Shown here: positions 16,108 to 26,617 of the stretch, in pieces | How positions within the stretch are numbered: position 1 is the first letter of the stretch | Layout: every line of letters begins with the position of its first letter | Source of the DNA: Pseudomonas tohonis | Lineage (GTDB): Bacteria; Pseudomonadota; Gammaproteobacteria; Pseudomonadales; Pseudomonadaceae | Direction: 5' to 3' | Assembly: GCF_012767755.2 (NCBI RefSeq) | Contig: NZ_AP023189.1 | Coordinates: forward strand, 6,762,063-6,826,062 | Length of the DNA stretch: 64,000 bases | Translations under genes and position numbers: made by a program | The notes under the pieces: model-generated | What the model saw: the letters and a program-made list of their open reading frames with translations, nothing else | The model's database searches: none | Told to the model about the DNA's origin: nothing

Positions 16108-16466
16108 ATTAGCCGCAGTTGGTTTAATTCTTCTCGTCGCGCAGAAAGCTGGCAGCTATACGGGGTCAACTATCTGAAACACCTAGAGAACCGAAACCGC
16201 CTGCTACGCAAACTGGAATTTCTTGGTGATCGGATTATTGACTTGGCGAAGTCGATTTCCGTTTAGAAGACACTTTCAGCCCAGCATCCAATGCGAGGTA
16301 CATCTGCTCCGACACCAACACCCACAGTGTTATAGGATGGCCGGAAGATATCGACCTCATTCACTTCATTCGGCATCTGAACGGTCGTTTTGGTTTAGAG
16401 GTTTGGTCACATCGGCGTCGTCAACCAAATCGCCGTTCTTTTTGGGATGCTTCACGAATTCCGTGA
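16108..16466 (+). pseudogene. Frameshifted gene after the three-paralogue operon
   Basis: GAGGAGG (16094-16100) lies 7 nt before ATT at 16108, which would be a rare start codon or a lost ATG. Frame A then reads SWQLYGVNYLKHLENRNRLL and stops at 16266. Frame B takes over between 16242 and 16263 with LGEVDFRLEDTFSPASNA and later WPEDIDLIHFIRHLNGRFGL, stopping at 16464-16466. Both halves look like genuine protein. A single indel would join them into about 118 codons. It may be a fifth member of the operon. Confidence 0.45.
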
Positions 16467-16477
16467 AGAACCTTTTT
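16450..16477 (+). terminator. Terminator after the frameshifted gene
   Basis: CTTCACG and CGTGAAG pair around AATTC, followed by AACC and five T. It overlaps the stop codon of the frameshifted gene and would close the operon before hamA. Confidence 0.55.
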
Positions 16478-16568
16478 AGCGTACCGTGGCGGCTACGCCA
16501 CTACTAGGTAACTCGGTGCTGGGGGGAATATGGGCCTGCTGCTGAGCCTTCTAGGATGACCATTACTC

Positions 16569-17363
16569 ATGGATGATCTCGGTTTCGACTTCAGTAATGC
16601 TGTTCCGTGGTTCCCACATGAACAGGAGCAGCCGTACGTGCTGGTCAGGATGACTGCCCAGCAGGTGGCGCTCCTGGAGGAGGCCATGGCCGAGCCGTTG
16701 CGCCGATGCTACATCACCGATGAGGTGCTTCAGGCTGCTGCGGATCGCCATGGTCTCACCCTTTCCGATGTTTTGGCTGGAAAGCTCCCGGATGCCGGGG
16801 CAACCATGGCTGGGGATTTCGGCGAGGTGCTCGGCTACTTTTACCAGTCAGCCATGGAGTATCCGGGAAACGCCATAGGCCCCAAGAAATGGCGGCTCAA
16901 GCAGGACAGAACCAAACCGGCGCCCAAGTCGGATGTCATTCACTTCCTCATGCCCCAACGTCCTGCCGCCAGTGCTGCTGACCAAGTTCTTTGCTCTGAG
17001 GTAAAGGTCAAATCTACTTCCGCCTCCTCCGATCCAATCGGCTCTGCAATCACAGACTGCGCAAAAGATCGCACCAGTCGGCTCGCGAGCACATTGGTGT
17101 GGCTACGTGAGCGTGCCATGACTGAGGATCTCGGTGACGTCGACATTCCGCTTCTCAACCGGTTTATCAACGCAGTTGATCATCCGCCTGCTTCTCGGCG
17201 ATACAGAGCTGTCGCTGTCATCTGTGAGAGTTTTGTTACTGCTGAACTCAGCAATGCGCCTACCACGGCCAGTGACGATTACACACTCGTCGTGATCTCA
17301 GTGCCGAATCTGCATACCACCTACAACGCGGTCTTTGAAGCCGCGCGAGCGTCGGTACGCTGA
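16569..17363 (+). CDS. hamA: HamA-like nuclease subunit of a Hachiman-type defence pair
   Basis: A 264-residue protein with GDFGEVLGYFYQ near residues 80-91, KSDVIHF at about 120-126 and SEVKVKST at about 142-149. The D and E-x-K set fits the PD-(D/E)xK core of HamA (DUF1837). In Hachiman, HamA is the nuclease and HamB the helicase that loads or senses DNA; the pair blocks phage. Here the stop is one base before the ATG of the helicase gene. Assignment rests on nuclease motifs plus the adjacent Ski2-like helicase; the related AbpAB pair is the main alternative. Confidence 0.7.
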   Translation: MDDLGFDFSNAVPWFPHEQEQPYVLVRMTAQQVALLEEAMAEPLRRCYITDEVLQAAADRHGLTLSDVLAGKLPDAGATMAGDFGEVLGYFYQSAMEYPGNAIGPKKWRLKQDRTKPAPKSDVIHFLMPQRPAASAADQVLCSEVKVKSTSASSDPIGSAITDCAKDRTSRLASTLVWLRERAMTEDLGDVDIPLLNRFINAVDHPPASRRYRAVAVICESFVTAELSNAPTTASDDYTLVVISVPNLHTTYNAVFEAARASVR

Positions 17364-17364
17364 T

Positions 17365-20349
17365 ATGAGAGCTTCCCTTCAGACTTGGATCAATGACGCA
17401 GACATGGCCCGGCACCTGGGTCAGTTTTCCGTAGCAGCATTGCCCCTCGAGCTCGCCCAGATCGGGAGTCGCCTAGCAGACTATTACATCTCGCTAGTAG
17501 GAGAACTGTTCGACGGAATCCACTCCATGGATACCCCCAGCGACGACTGGGCGCAGTTAGGAAATGCCTTTCTCCAGTTTTCGAAAGAGACACCCGCCGA
17601 GCAACTTGAAGCGTTGGGTATCTCGAAGGATGAAGCAGCGTTGTTTGCAGCTGCAGCTTTCTACTTTGGAGACTTTCCAGCGTCCGCCTGCCTGGCCATG
17701 CGGCAGTCAGCTCGGCCATCTGATCCACAGAGCTCATGGGCTGCGTGCTATGACTTCCTGGCTCGTCCGAGCAACCTGGGCTCCCAAACTGCAATCGACG
17801 TGCAAGAACACCTTCGAAGTGGGGACTTGGTCGGTCTTAGCGACAAAGTAGAGGCGAGCACTACCGCAGCGCAGAATGCGTTGGCGGATGGACCGGATGT
17901 ATGGGTGGCAGCGGCCTTGCTCAACCGACTATTGGCCCGCTTCGAGAGATCGAATATTCGGGCTGTGCTGCCGGAGGGAAAAACTGCCTTCTGGACCCCT
18001 CTTATCAATTCCTTTATTGATCGTAAACCATCGACTTGGGAATTCTTTCCCTCTCAGATACAGGCCATCGAGAGAGGATTGCTGGGCAACGCCGAGAGCT
18101 ATTCGCTACAGATGCCAACAGGGGCTGGCAAAACCACGCTCTGCGAGACTCTGCTGTATTGGCACCTGAAGCGAAATCCGACCCATGTCGCGATCATGAT
18201 GGTGCCGTACCGATCTCTGGCTTCGGAACTCCGAAACTCTCTGGTGCGTCAGCTGAACCGATTGGGGATAGCGGCGCGCTGTGCCTATGGCGGCACGATT
18301 CCATCGGGAGACGAAGTGCATGGCCTTGATCACATCAATGCGCTGATCGCGACCCCTGAGTCGCTGTCCGGAATACTCAGTGCTGACCCAGCATTCGCCC
18401 AGCGGATATCTTTGGTCATTTGCGATGAAGGGCATTTGCTCGACAGCTCGGGTAGGGGTATTGGCCTGGAGCTGCTATTGGCGCGGATGAAAGCACGCCT
18501 GGCTAATCCGATCCGTTTCGTGTTCATGTCTGCCATCATTCCGAACATCGAAGAAATCAACGCATGGCTTGGCGGCGACGAGAATACTGTCATTAGAAGT
18601 ACCTATCGACCGGCTATCGCTGAATTTTCCGTTCTTCGATCCTCCGGTACCGGGGTAAACAAGTCCGTACGTCTTGACATGCATCCGCATGCTCAGCAGC
18701 GGCACTACGCGATCCATGGATTCTTGGATCGGAGCAGCTTTCAGTACGTGAATCCCCAAACGGGACGCACAAAGACCTACACCTTCACGTCAACCAAGAC
18801 GCTGGCCGTGGGCGCTGCGAGAAAGGTGTTGTCGATGGGAACGACGGCGATTTTCGCCGCTAACAAGCGTGGTAACCAAGGTGCGATCGGCTTAGCGGAG
18901 GAGCTCATCAAGCAGCTCGAGTGCCCGCTACCATTACCCAGGCCTGTAGATTATGCGGATATCGAAACACTCCGGACACGCGTTGATTATCTCGAAACTG
19001 AATTCGGTGCAGGTTGGATCGGCGCGATGTCGCTGCGCAATGGTGCTGTACTGCACCACGGTGATATCCCTCAAGAGACACGAGAGGTTTTGGAGCAGCT
19101 CTTGCGGGAGCGGCGTATCCAACTGGTCATCTGTACCAGCACCCTTGCGGAGGGGGTAAATCTACCGATCCGCTCGCTTGTTCTTTATTCGGTTCAGCGA
19201 CGCGTTGGCAGCGGACAGCCGGAGAACATGCTAGCCCGTGACATCAAGAACCTGGTTGGCCGAGCCGGTCGTGCCGGCGCGAATACCAGAGGCTTGGTTA
19301 TCTGCGCAAATCCCGATCAGTGGTGGCTAGTTCAGCCCGTCGCCACTGCTGGTGCAGGAGAGCCGGTGAGAGGCTCACTGCGTAACTTGATCGAAAATCT
19401 AGAGACATTCCTGAGATCACAAAATCTCGCTCTCGATAACCAATTCTTGGAGTACCAAGCTGTCATTCATCCGCTAATTGATGGGGTGGATGCAACGCTT
19501 ATCGAGTTGATTGCGGATGAGATCGGAGATGCTGAGTTTCTGAGGCAGGCTGCCGACCTGTCTGACCATACTTTCGCGGCCCATCAGCTTCCCCCCGGCT
19601 CCGCCGTTACGCTGCGTAAAGTGTTTGAGTTACGAGCCCAGCGCATGATCGCACTGAGGGCCGATGGCAAGATCGCCTGGCTGCGAGATACTGGAGCCAA
19701 GGTGCGCCTTCTGGACTTCGTCGAACAGGTTCTGCTGCCAAGCAGGGTGGACTGGATGAGCCCTGTCGATCCCGTGTCAGACGAGCTTGTGTCGACGATT
19801 CTGGAGTGGGCCTGGCAAGATAGAGAGCTCAAGGAAGACGTGCGTGTGGCATTCCGACTAGACGATGGCCAGGATCCTGATAGCGTGAAGCTCAGTTTCT
19901 TCGAAATCATTCGGCAGTGGCTACATGGCGCAACGTTTGCGCAGATCGCCCAATCAACGCAGATTGATGTAGACGACATCTTGGGAATCCATACTCGTGC
20001 GATCACCTATGCGTTACAAACACTGGTCGAGCAGGGCATCTCACTCCTTTCTCGACTATTGCTTGAACGCGGCATTGAGGTGAACGAAGGGGTGCCGGCA
20101 TTCATCGAGCATCTAAAATTCGGTGCCCCCTCAAGTATCGGAGTTTTGCTTGCGAATGCGGGGGTGCGGCATCGAAAAGCTTATGTCGAATTGGGTAATG
20201 CGATGCGGAGTCTCGCCATTCCGATCAACTCAGCGAATGCCAAGTCAGTAGCGTTGCAGTCGCTTGAAGCTCACTCAGAAGCATGGCGTGACGCGTTGGG
20301 TGAATTCGTTTTCTCCAACACCCTGACCGATGTCGGCAGAGTCGATTGA
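17365..20349 (+). CDS. hamB: HamB-like superfamily 2 helicase of a Hachiman-type pair
   Basis: The 994-residue protein carries an ordered set of SF2 motifs: MPTGAGKTTL (about 250), ICDEGHLLD (about 353), FVFMSAI (about 387), then TSTLAEGVNLP and NLVGRAGRAG (about 630). The arrangement is Ski2-like, as in HamB. About 240 residues precede the helicase core, as expected for this family. I chose the ATG at 17365, directly after the hamA stop; an in-frame ATG 30 bp earlier overlaps hamA. The last 350 residues have no recognised motif. Confidence 0.75.
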   Translation: MRASLQTWINDADMARHLGQFSVAALPLELAQIGSRLADYYISLVGELFDGIHSMDTPSDDWAQLGNAFLQFSKETPAEQLEALGISKDEAALFAAAAFYFGDFPASACLAMRQSARPSDPQSSWAACYDFLARPSNLGSQTAIDVQEHLRSGDLVGLSDKVEASTTAAQNALADGPDVWVAAALLNRLLARFERSNIRAVLPEGKTAFWTPLINSFIDRKPSTWEFFPSQIQAIERGLLGNAESYSLQMPTGAGKTTLCETLLYWHLKRNPTHVAIMMVPYRSLASELRNSLVRQLNRLGIAARCAYGGTIPSGDEVHGLDHINALIATPESLSGILSADPAFAQRISLVICDEGHLLDSSGRGIGLELLLARMKARLANPIRFVFMSAIIPNIEEINAWLGGDENTVIRSTYRPAIAEFSVLRSSGTGVNKSVRLDMHPHAQQRHYAIHGFLDRSSFQYVNPQTGRTKTYTFTSTKTLAVGAARKVLSMGTTAIFAANKRGNQGAIGLAEELIKQLECPLPLPRPVDYADIETLRTRVDYLETEFGAGWIGAMSLRNGAVLHHGDIPQETREVLEQLLRERRIQLVICTSTLAEGVNLPIRSLVLYSVQRRVGSGQPENMLARDIKNLVGRAGRAGANTRGLVICANPDQWWLVQPVATAGAGEPVRGSLRNLIENLETFLRSQNLALDNQFLEYQAVIHPLIDGVDATLIELIADEIGDAEFLRQAADLSDHTFAAHQLPPGSAVTLRKVFELRAQRMIALRADGKIAWLRDTGAKVRLLDFVEQVLLPSRVDWMSPVDPVSDELVSTILEWAWQDRELKEDVRVAFRLDDGQDPDSVKLSFFEIIRQWLHGATFAQIAQSTQIDVDDILGIHTRAITYALQTLVEQGISLLSRLLLERGIEVNEGVPAFIEHLKFGAPSSIGVLLANAGVRHRKAYVELGNAMRSLAIPINSANAKSVALQSLEAHSEAWRDALGEFVFSNTLTDVGRVD

Positions 20350-20364
20350 GTGCATGTCAAGAGA

Positions 20365-20685
20365 TCAGGCCGCTGAGCTACCACCGTCATTGAAAAAATC
20401 ATCGCGATCAACGCGCCCGAAATCGCTGATTTCTTGCTCCTCATCGCTGAACATAAAGTTCACCATGCGCTCTCGTTTGAGGCCGGAAATCGTCCTGAAA
20501 AAGCAGGGCTCGCAAAGATGGACTTCGTAGCGCTCGCCATCATGAGCCGAACCATAACCCCAGCTGGCGCGCAGAGTGCCGAATTGCAACCCATACCCTT
20601 CCACACGCGTGCTGTCGCCACAAACGTCGCACAGTACATCACTGACCGATTCGGTCTGTTCCATTGCTGTGGTCTTCATTAGCAA
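20365..20685 (-). CDS. Small zinc-ribbon-like protein
   Basis: A protein of about 100 residues with two Cys pairs, LCDVCGDST and LCEPCFFRT, separated by 42 residues including YGLQFGTLRASWGYGSAHDGE. This spacing suggests a zinc ribbon. The C-terminus is acidic (FSDEEQEISDFG). The start is probably the Met at residue 7 or earlier; I keep the longest form. It faces hamB convergently and overlaps nothing. The function is unknown. The 20686-20964 gap after it shows no gene. Confidence 0.55.
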   Translation of the reverse strand: MLMKTTAMEQTESVSDVLCDVCGDSTRVEGYGLQFGTLRASWGYGSAHDGERYEVHLCEPCFFRTISGLKRERMVNFMFSDEEQEISDFGRVDRDDFFNDGGSSAA

Positions 20686-21058
20686 CCTCCCACCTGAATA
20701 CAGGTCTGTATTCGTCTAACCAGCACCGATGCTTCTTCTGGACCTTAGCTCTAGAACCGTAATAAGCCTGCCTGCGCTTCGGAGCAAAGGCAGACTGCAG
20801 TTCTCAGCCCGCCTGGATCGGTAGCGCCGTTAGCCGATTTAGCGGCCACCTCAGGCACCTGCGCTGCTCCAAGCTTGAAATTTTCCGTTCCGAAACTGCA
20901 GCCATGATGCAGGCGGGTTTCGACTCTGCTGAAGCTATGACCGTAGCCTAGCTTGCGGATTCCACGCCATTCGGACACTCAGCCCACGCTGATCCGGACA
21001 CCTGTTCCACGATCATTCGGACAGGCAGTCGGAGCGCAGCGACGCAGAGGTGGCATTG

Positions 21059-21814
21059 TTAGTCTGAGGTGTCCGGCGTCGTCAATTTCTTCGCTCGCTT
21101 GCGCATTGATTCGCCCTTGAGATTGATCCGGTAAGCGTTGTGCACCAGGCGGTCGAGGATGGCATCGGCCAAGGTCGGATCGCCGATCAATTCGTGCCAA
21201 TTGTCCACCGGCATCTGGCTGGTCACGATGGTTGAGCGCTGGCCGTAGCGGTCGTCCAACAGTTCCAGCATGTCGCGCCGTTGCTCGGCGGTGAACGGGG
21301 CCAGGCCCCAGTCGTCGAGGATCAGTAGGTCGGTCTTGGCGTAGCTGCCCATCAGTTTGACGCAGCGCCCATCGCCGTGGGCCAGACCCAGCTCTTCCAG
21401 CAGGCGCGGCAGGCGCAGGTAACGCACGCTGTAGCCGTCCCGGCAGGCCTTGTGAGCCAGGGCGCAGGCCAGCCAGGTTTTGCCGACGCCGGTGGGGCCG
21501 CCGATGATCAGGTTGAGGCCGTCGCGTAGCCACTGTCCGCTGCTCAGTTGCAGGATCAGTGCCTTGTCCAGCCCGCGTGGGCTACGGTAGTCGAGGTCTT
21601 CGAGGCAGGCGTTGTGGCGCAGCCGGGCATGCCGCAGGCGGCTGCTCAGGCGCTTGTCGTCGCGCTCGGTCAGCTCGCGGTCGACCAGCAGGCCGAGGCG
21701 TTCCTCGAAGCTCAGGCTGTCGATGCCCGGGGTTTTCAGTTGCTCGGCGAGGGCCTTGAGCATGCCGTGCAGGCGCAGGGTCTGGAGCTTGTCCAGGGTC
21801 GGATGGGGCAGCAT
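21059..21814 (-). CDS. istB: IstB helper ATPase of IS21-family element
   Basis: IstB is the AAA+ ATPase that assists IstA in IS21 transposition and has a DnaC/DnaA-like fold. The 251-residue protein from the Met at 21814 has Walker A GGPTGVGKT and Walker B LLILDDWGL, and the LRLHGMLKAL opening typical of IstB. The frame is open further upstream, but the alignment to IstB starts at MLPHPTLDK. It follows istA closely, on the same strand. Confidence 0.85.
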   Translation of the reverse strand: MLPHPTLDKLQTLRLHGMLKALAEQLKTPGIDSLSFEERLGLLVDRELTERDDKRLSSRLRHARLRHNACLEDLDYRSPRGLDKALILQLSSGQWLRDGLNLIIGGPTGVGKTWLACALAHKACRDGYSVRYLRLPRLLEELGLAHGDGRCVKLMGSYAKTDLLILDDWGLAPFTAEQRRDMLELLDDRYGQRSTIVTSQMPVDNWHELIGDPTLADAILDRLVHNAYRINLKGESMRKRAKKLTTPDTSD

Positions 21815-21831
21815 GGTGGGATTCCTTGGGG

Positions 21832-22692
21832 TCAGTGGTAGTAGCCGGGGCCACGCAGGTTGGCGTGGTCGTCCGGCAACAGCGGCAGGTTGGCTTGAGC
21901 CAATGGCAGGTTTTCCAGACCCTGGCGCAGGATCGATTCGAGGCTTTTGTAGCTGCACGCGCCGAGGCTGATCGCGCGACGGCAGGCCAACTCCAGGCGC
22001 GCCTCACCGTGGGTTTTACCCAAGCGCAGGATGCCCAGGCAGGCCCGGTAGCCATGAGTCGGATGGATGCGGCGTTCGAGGATGTGGCCGATCACGCCGG
22101 CCGTGTTCGGCCCGGTCTGCTCGGCCCAGCGAATCAGCCGTTGCGGCGTCCACTCGGCATGCTCGCGATGGCTCTTGGGCATGTGCTCGGTCTGCGTGCT
22201 GTGCCGGCCTTTGTGCAACGAGCGCAGGTGGCTGGCCACCCGCTGGTTGGCGTGGAAGCACTCGACGGTGCGCGCCGTCAGGCGCACCTCCAGTTGCTTC
22301 TTCACCAACTGATAGGGCACCGAGTAGTAATGGCCGTCGACCTCAACGTGATAGTCGATGTGCACCCGCGCTTTCTTCCACTCGGCATAGACGTAGGGTT
22401 GCTCTGGCAATGGGCGTAGCGCTGGTCGATCCAGGGCTTCGAAGGCCGACTGCCGGGAGCCCGGCAGCTTGCGAAACGGGCGGCGATTGAGCCGCTCCAG
22501 CAACCCGGCGATAGCGCTGTTGAGTTCGTCCAGGGAGAAGAACTGGCGGTTGCGCAGGGCGGCGAGGATCCAGCGTTCAACCACCTGCACGCCGACCTCG
22601 GCCTTGGCCTTGTCGCGCGGTTTACGTGCCCGCGCAGGCACCACCGCCACGCCATAGTGCTCGGCCAGATCGCGGTAGCTCGGGTTGATATC
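21832..22692 (-). pseudogene. istA: istA transposase, C-terminal part only
   Basis: The sequence encodes the C-terminal part of an IS21 transposase: [20 protein letters not shown], then a [20 protein letters not shown] block typical of IstA. The N-terminal HTH and the first catalytic Asp residues are missing because the frame ends at the Tn21-type end at 22693. The lost part is not found beyond the right end of that transposon at 33723, so a simple insertion cannot explain the break. Confidence 0.8.
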
Positions 22693-22730
22693 GGGGTCGT
22701 CTCAGAAAACGGAAAATAAAGCACGCTAAG
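22693..22730. repeat. Tn21-type 38-bp inverted repeat, tnpA side
   Basis: It begins GGGGTCGTCTCAGAAAACGG and ends GCACGCTAAG, as in the Tn21 subgroup of Tn3-family transposons. It contains the stop of tnpA, as in Tn21. Confidence 0.9.
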
Positions 22731-25614
22731 CCGGTTGCAGCGGCCGTAGCGGCCTGAACTTGCCCGCGCCGATCTTGGCGCTGCTGCGCCAGAGGTAATC
22801 GCCGGTCAGGTTGATGTGCTCCCAGCCGAGCGGCGACAGGTACTGCAACAGGCCGTCATCGACGGCTTGACCGTGGCCACGCAAGGCGTTCGCGGCCCGC
22901 TCCAGATAGACCGTGTTCCATAGCACGATGGCCGCCGTCACCAGGTTGAGGCCGCTGGCCCGGTAGCGCTGCTGCTCGAAGCTGCGGTCGCGGATTTCCC
23001 CCAGGCGGTTGAAGAACACGGCGCGGGCCAGCGCGTTGCGCGCCTCGCCTTTGTTCAGCCCGGCATGCACGCGGCGGCGCAGCTCGACGCTTTGCAGCCA
23101 GTCCAGGATGAACAGTGTGCGCTCGATGCGTCCCAGCTCACGCAGGGCGACGGCCAGGCCGTTCTGGCGCGGGTAGCTGCCAAGCTTCCTGAGCATCAGC
23201 GAGGCCGTCGCCGTGCCCTGCTTGATCGAGGTGGCCATCCGCAGGATTTCATCCCAATGGGCGCGGACGTGCTTGATGTTGAGCGTGCCGCCGATCATCG
23301 GTTTCAACGCCTCGTAGGTGGCATCGCCCTTCGGGATGTAGAGCTTGGTGTCGCCCAGGTCACGAATGCGCGGGGCGAAGCGGAAGCCCAGCAGGTGCAT
23401 CAACGCGAAGACGTGGTCCGTGAACCCTGCCGTGTCGGTGTAGTGCTCCTCGATCCGCAGGTCGGATTCGTGATACAGCAGGCCGTCGAGCACGTAGGTC
23501 GAGTCGCGCACGCCGACGTTCACGACCTTGGTGTGGAACGGCGCGTACTGGTCGGAGATATGGGTGTAGAACGTCCGCCCTGGGCTGCTGCCGTATTTCG
23601 GATTGATGTGGCCGGTGCTCTCGGCCTTGCTGCCGGTGCGGAAGTTCTGGCCGTCCGACGATGACGTGGTGCCGTCGCCCCAATGCTCGGCGAAGGGATG
23701 TCGGAACTGCGCGTTGACCAGCTCGGCCAGTGCCGCCCCGTAGGTTTCGTCGCGGATGTGCCAGGCTTGCAGCCAGGCCAGCTTGGCGTAGGTCGTGCCG
23801 GGGCACGATTCCGCCATCTTGGTCAGGCCCAGGTTGATCGCGTCGGCGAGGATCGTGGTCAGCAACAGGTTTTTGTCCTTGGCCAGGTCGCCTGACTTCA
23901 GGTGGGCGAAGTGCCGGGTGAAGCCCGTCCATTCGTCTACCTCCAGCAGCAATTCGGTGATCTTGACGTGCGGTAGGATCATCGCCGTCTGGTCGATCAG
24001 GGCCTGTGCGGTATCGGGCACCGCCGCATCGAGCGGCGTGATCTTCAGGCCCGACTCCGTGATGATGGCGTCCGGCAGCTCGTTGGCCAGCGCCATGCGG
24101 TTGACGGTGGCGAGCTGCGTTTCCAGCAGCGTCAGCCGGTCATGCAGGTACTGGTCGCAATCGGTGGCCACGGCCAGCGGCAATTCGCTGGCCTGCTTGA
24201 GGCTGGCGAATTTCGCGGGCGGCACCAGGTAGTCCTCGAAGTCCTTGAACTGGCGCGAGCCTTGCACCCAGATGTCGCCGGAGCGCAGCGCGTTCTTCAG
24301 CTCCGACAGCGCGCACAGTTCGTAGTAGCGCCGGTCGATGCCGGTGTCGGTCATCACCAGCTTCTGCCAGCGCGGCTTGATGAACTCGGTCGGCGCGTCG
24401 GTGGGCACCTTGCGGGCGTTGTCGCTGTTCATGCTGCGCAGCACCTCGATGGCGTCGAGTACGTCCTTGGCGGCGGGCGCGGCCCGCAACTTGAGCACGT
24501 CGAGAAATTCCGGCGCGTAGCGGCGCAGCGTGGCGTAGCTCTCGCCGATGCGGTGCAGGAAATCGAAGTCCTCGGGTTGCGCGAGCCGCTGCGCTTCGGT
24601 GACGCTCTCGGCGAAAGCATCCCAGGACATGACGGCCTCGATGGCGGCGAACGGATCGCGGCCCGCTTGCTTGGCCTCGATCAGCGCCTGGCCGATGCGC
24701 CCGAACAGCCGCACCTTGGCATTGATCGCCTTGCCGGATGCCTGGAACTGCTGCTGATGCTTGTTCTTGGCGGCATTGAACAGCTTGCCCAGGATGCGGT
24801 CATGCAGGTCGATGATTTCGTCGGTGACGGTGGCCATGCCCTCGATGGCGAGCGCCACCAGGGTCGCGTAACGCCGCTGCGGCTCGAACTTCGCCAGGTC
24901 GGCGGGCGTCATCTGGCCGCCCTCGCGGGCGATCTTGAGCAGCCGGTTCTGGTGAACCAGCCGCTCGATGCCGGAGGGCAGGTCGAGCGCCTGCCACGCC
25001 TTGAGGCGTTCGATGTGTTCCAGCATGTGCCGCGAGTTCGGTTTGACCGGGGATTGCCGCAGCCAGGCCAGCCACGTCGTCTTGCCGTTGTCGCGGCGCT
25101 TGAGCAGATCGTCGAGGCGACGGCGATGCACGTCCGTCAGCGGCTCAGCCAAGGCGTCGTAGAGACGCCGGTTGGCGCGGGTAATCGCTTCGGCGCTCGC
25201 CCGCTCGACGGCGTTGAGGGCGGGCACAATGACCGACTGCCGCCGCAGGTGCTCGATCAAGGCTCTGGCCAGCACGATGCCCTTGTCGGTTTGCATGGCC
25301 AGCTCGGTCAGCAACTGGACAGCCTGCCGGTAGTGGCCAATCGTGAACGGCTGGAAGCCGAACACCGTTTGCAGCTCGACCAGGTGCTCGCGTCGGGTCT
25401 GCTCACGCTGCCCGTACTCGTCCCAGCTTTCGATGCCGACCTTGAGCTGGTTGGCGACCAGTCTCAGCAATGGCGGGAACGGTGGCTCATCAGCGCCAAG
25501 GATGACGCCGGGAAAGCGCAGGTAGCAGAGCTGCACCGCGAAGCCCAGCCGATTGGCCGGGCCGCGCCGCTGCCGGATGATGGAGAGGTCGCTTTCGCTG
25601 AACGTGTAGTGACG
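22726..25614 (-). pseudogene. tnpA: Tn21-type transposase TnpA, N-terminus removed by IS6100
   Basis: TnpA carries out replicative transposition of Tn21-like elements. The frame runs from the IS6100 border with [20 protein letters not shown] to the end at [11 protein letters not shown]. Compared with the usual 988 residues, about 25-28 N-terminal residues are missing, so no start codon of its own remains. The remainder is intact and closely Tn21-like. tnpR and the res site that should follow upstream are also gone. Deletion by IS6100 is the likely cause. Confidence 0.85.
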
Positions 25615-26494
25615 GGCTCTGTTGCAAAGATTGGCGGCAGTCAGAGGTAGGCTGTCGCTCTGCGCCGATCAGGCGGCTGCTGCGAAATGGTGGTTGAGCA
25701 TGCCCATGGCCTCCGTCAGCGCCGAGGGCCCAATGCCAAAAGCTCTCTCCACAAGGCGCACCTCGCCCCTGATGCCGGGCTGCAGGCACCAGGGGCGAGC
25801 CTGTCCTTTGCGCAGGGCTCGCATGACTTCGAATCCCTTGATCGTGGCATAGGCCGTGGGGATCGATTTGAAACCGCGCACCGGCTTGATCAGTATCTTG
25901 AGCTTTCCGTGATCGGCCTCGATCACGTTATTGAGATACTTCACCTGCCGGTGGGCCGTCTCCCGGTCCAGCTTTCCTTCGCGCTTCAATTCGGTGATCG
26001 CTGCACCATAGCTCGGCGCTTTGTCGGTATTGAGCGTGGCAGGCTTTTCCCAGTGCTTCAGGCCTCGCAGGGCCTTGCCCAGGAACCGCTTCGCTGCCTT
26101 GGCGCTGCGGGTCGGCGACAGGTAGAAATCGATCGTGTCGCCCCGCTTGTCGACTGCCCGGTACAGGTAGGTCCACTTGCCCCGCACCTTGACGTAGGTT
26201 TCATCCAGGCGCCAGCTCGGATCAAAGCCACGCCGCCAGAACCAGCGCAGCCGCTTCTCCATCTCCGGGGCGTAGCACTGGACCCAGCGATAGATCGTCG
26301 TATGGTCGACCGAAATGCCGCGTTCCGCCAGCATTTCCTCAAGGTCGCGATAGCTGATCGGATAGCGACAATACCAGCGCACCGCCCACAGGATCACATC
26401 ACCCTGGAAATGGCGCCACTTGAAATCCGTCATCGTTCCGTCCGTCCAATCTCCGCCAAGCATGCTCAAGCTTCACGATTTTTGCAACAGAGCC
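25615..26494 (-). mobile_element. IS6100
   Basis: An 880-bp IS6-family element with perfect 14-bp ends, GGCTCTGTTGCAAA at 25615-25628 and its inverse at 26481-26494. It joins the Tn21 tnpA remnant to the integron 3' side, as in In4-type integrons. Confidence 0.92.
25669..26433 (-). CDS. tnpA: IS6100 transposase
   Basis: A DDE transposase of the IS6 family that forms cointegrates and adjacent deletions. MTDFKWRHFQGDVILWAVRW and the later DETYVKVRGKWTYLYRAVD and VIEADHGKLK blocks hold the catalytic DDE residues. I use the Met at 26433, which aligns with the IS26 transposase start; 12 more in-frame residues are possible (26469). It appears intact. Confidence 0.9.
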   Translation of the reverse strand: MTDFKWRHFQGDVILWAVRWYCRYPISYRDLEEMLAERGISVDHTTIYRWVQCYAPEMEKRLRWFWRRGFDPSWRLDETYVKVRGKWTYLYRAVDKRGDTIDFYLSPTRSAKAAKRFLGKALRGLKHWEKPATLNTDKAPSYGAAITELKREGKLDRETAHRQVKYLNNVIEADHGKLKILIKPVRGFKSIPTAYATIKGFEVMRALRKGQARPWCLQPGIRGEVRLVERAFGIGPSALTEAMGMLNHHFAAAA

Positions 26495-26592
26495 CACACG
26501 AGTATTGAGCATAGTCGAGATTGGTGCAGATCACTTCTGATATTGAACTGTCAGGAGCTGGCTGCACAACAGCCATTACGCCCAATCAACTG

Positions 26593-26617
26593 GTGCAGTC
26601 GTCTTCTGAAAATGACA
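26593..26617. repeat. Tn402-type 25-bp IRt fragment
   Basis: It reads GTGCAGTCGTC on the plus strand and ends AAAATGACA. It is in the same orientation as IRi at 33497, so it is the internal inverted IRt copy that flanks IS6100 in In4-like integrons. The second IRt copy on the other side of IS6100 is absent. The rest of 26495-26939 is non-coding integron backbone. Confidence 0.8.

Larger units (their letters stand above)
20965..22692 (-). mobile_element. IS21-family element, 5' truncated
   Basis: It contains istB and the 3' part of istA. The distal side near 20965-21030 has several ATTCGGACA-like repeats, as expected for an IS21 end with multiple sites. The istA side is cut by the Tn21-type inverted repeat at 22693, so the element cannot move by itself. 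The left boundary is approximate. Confidence 0.7.
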
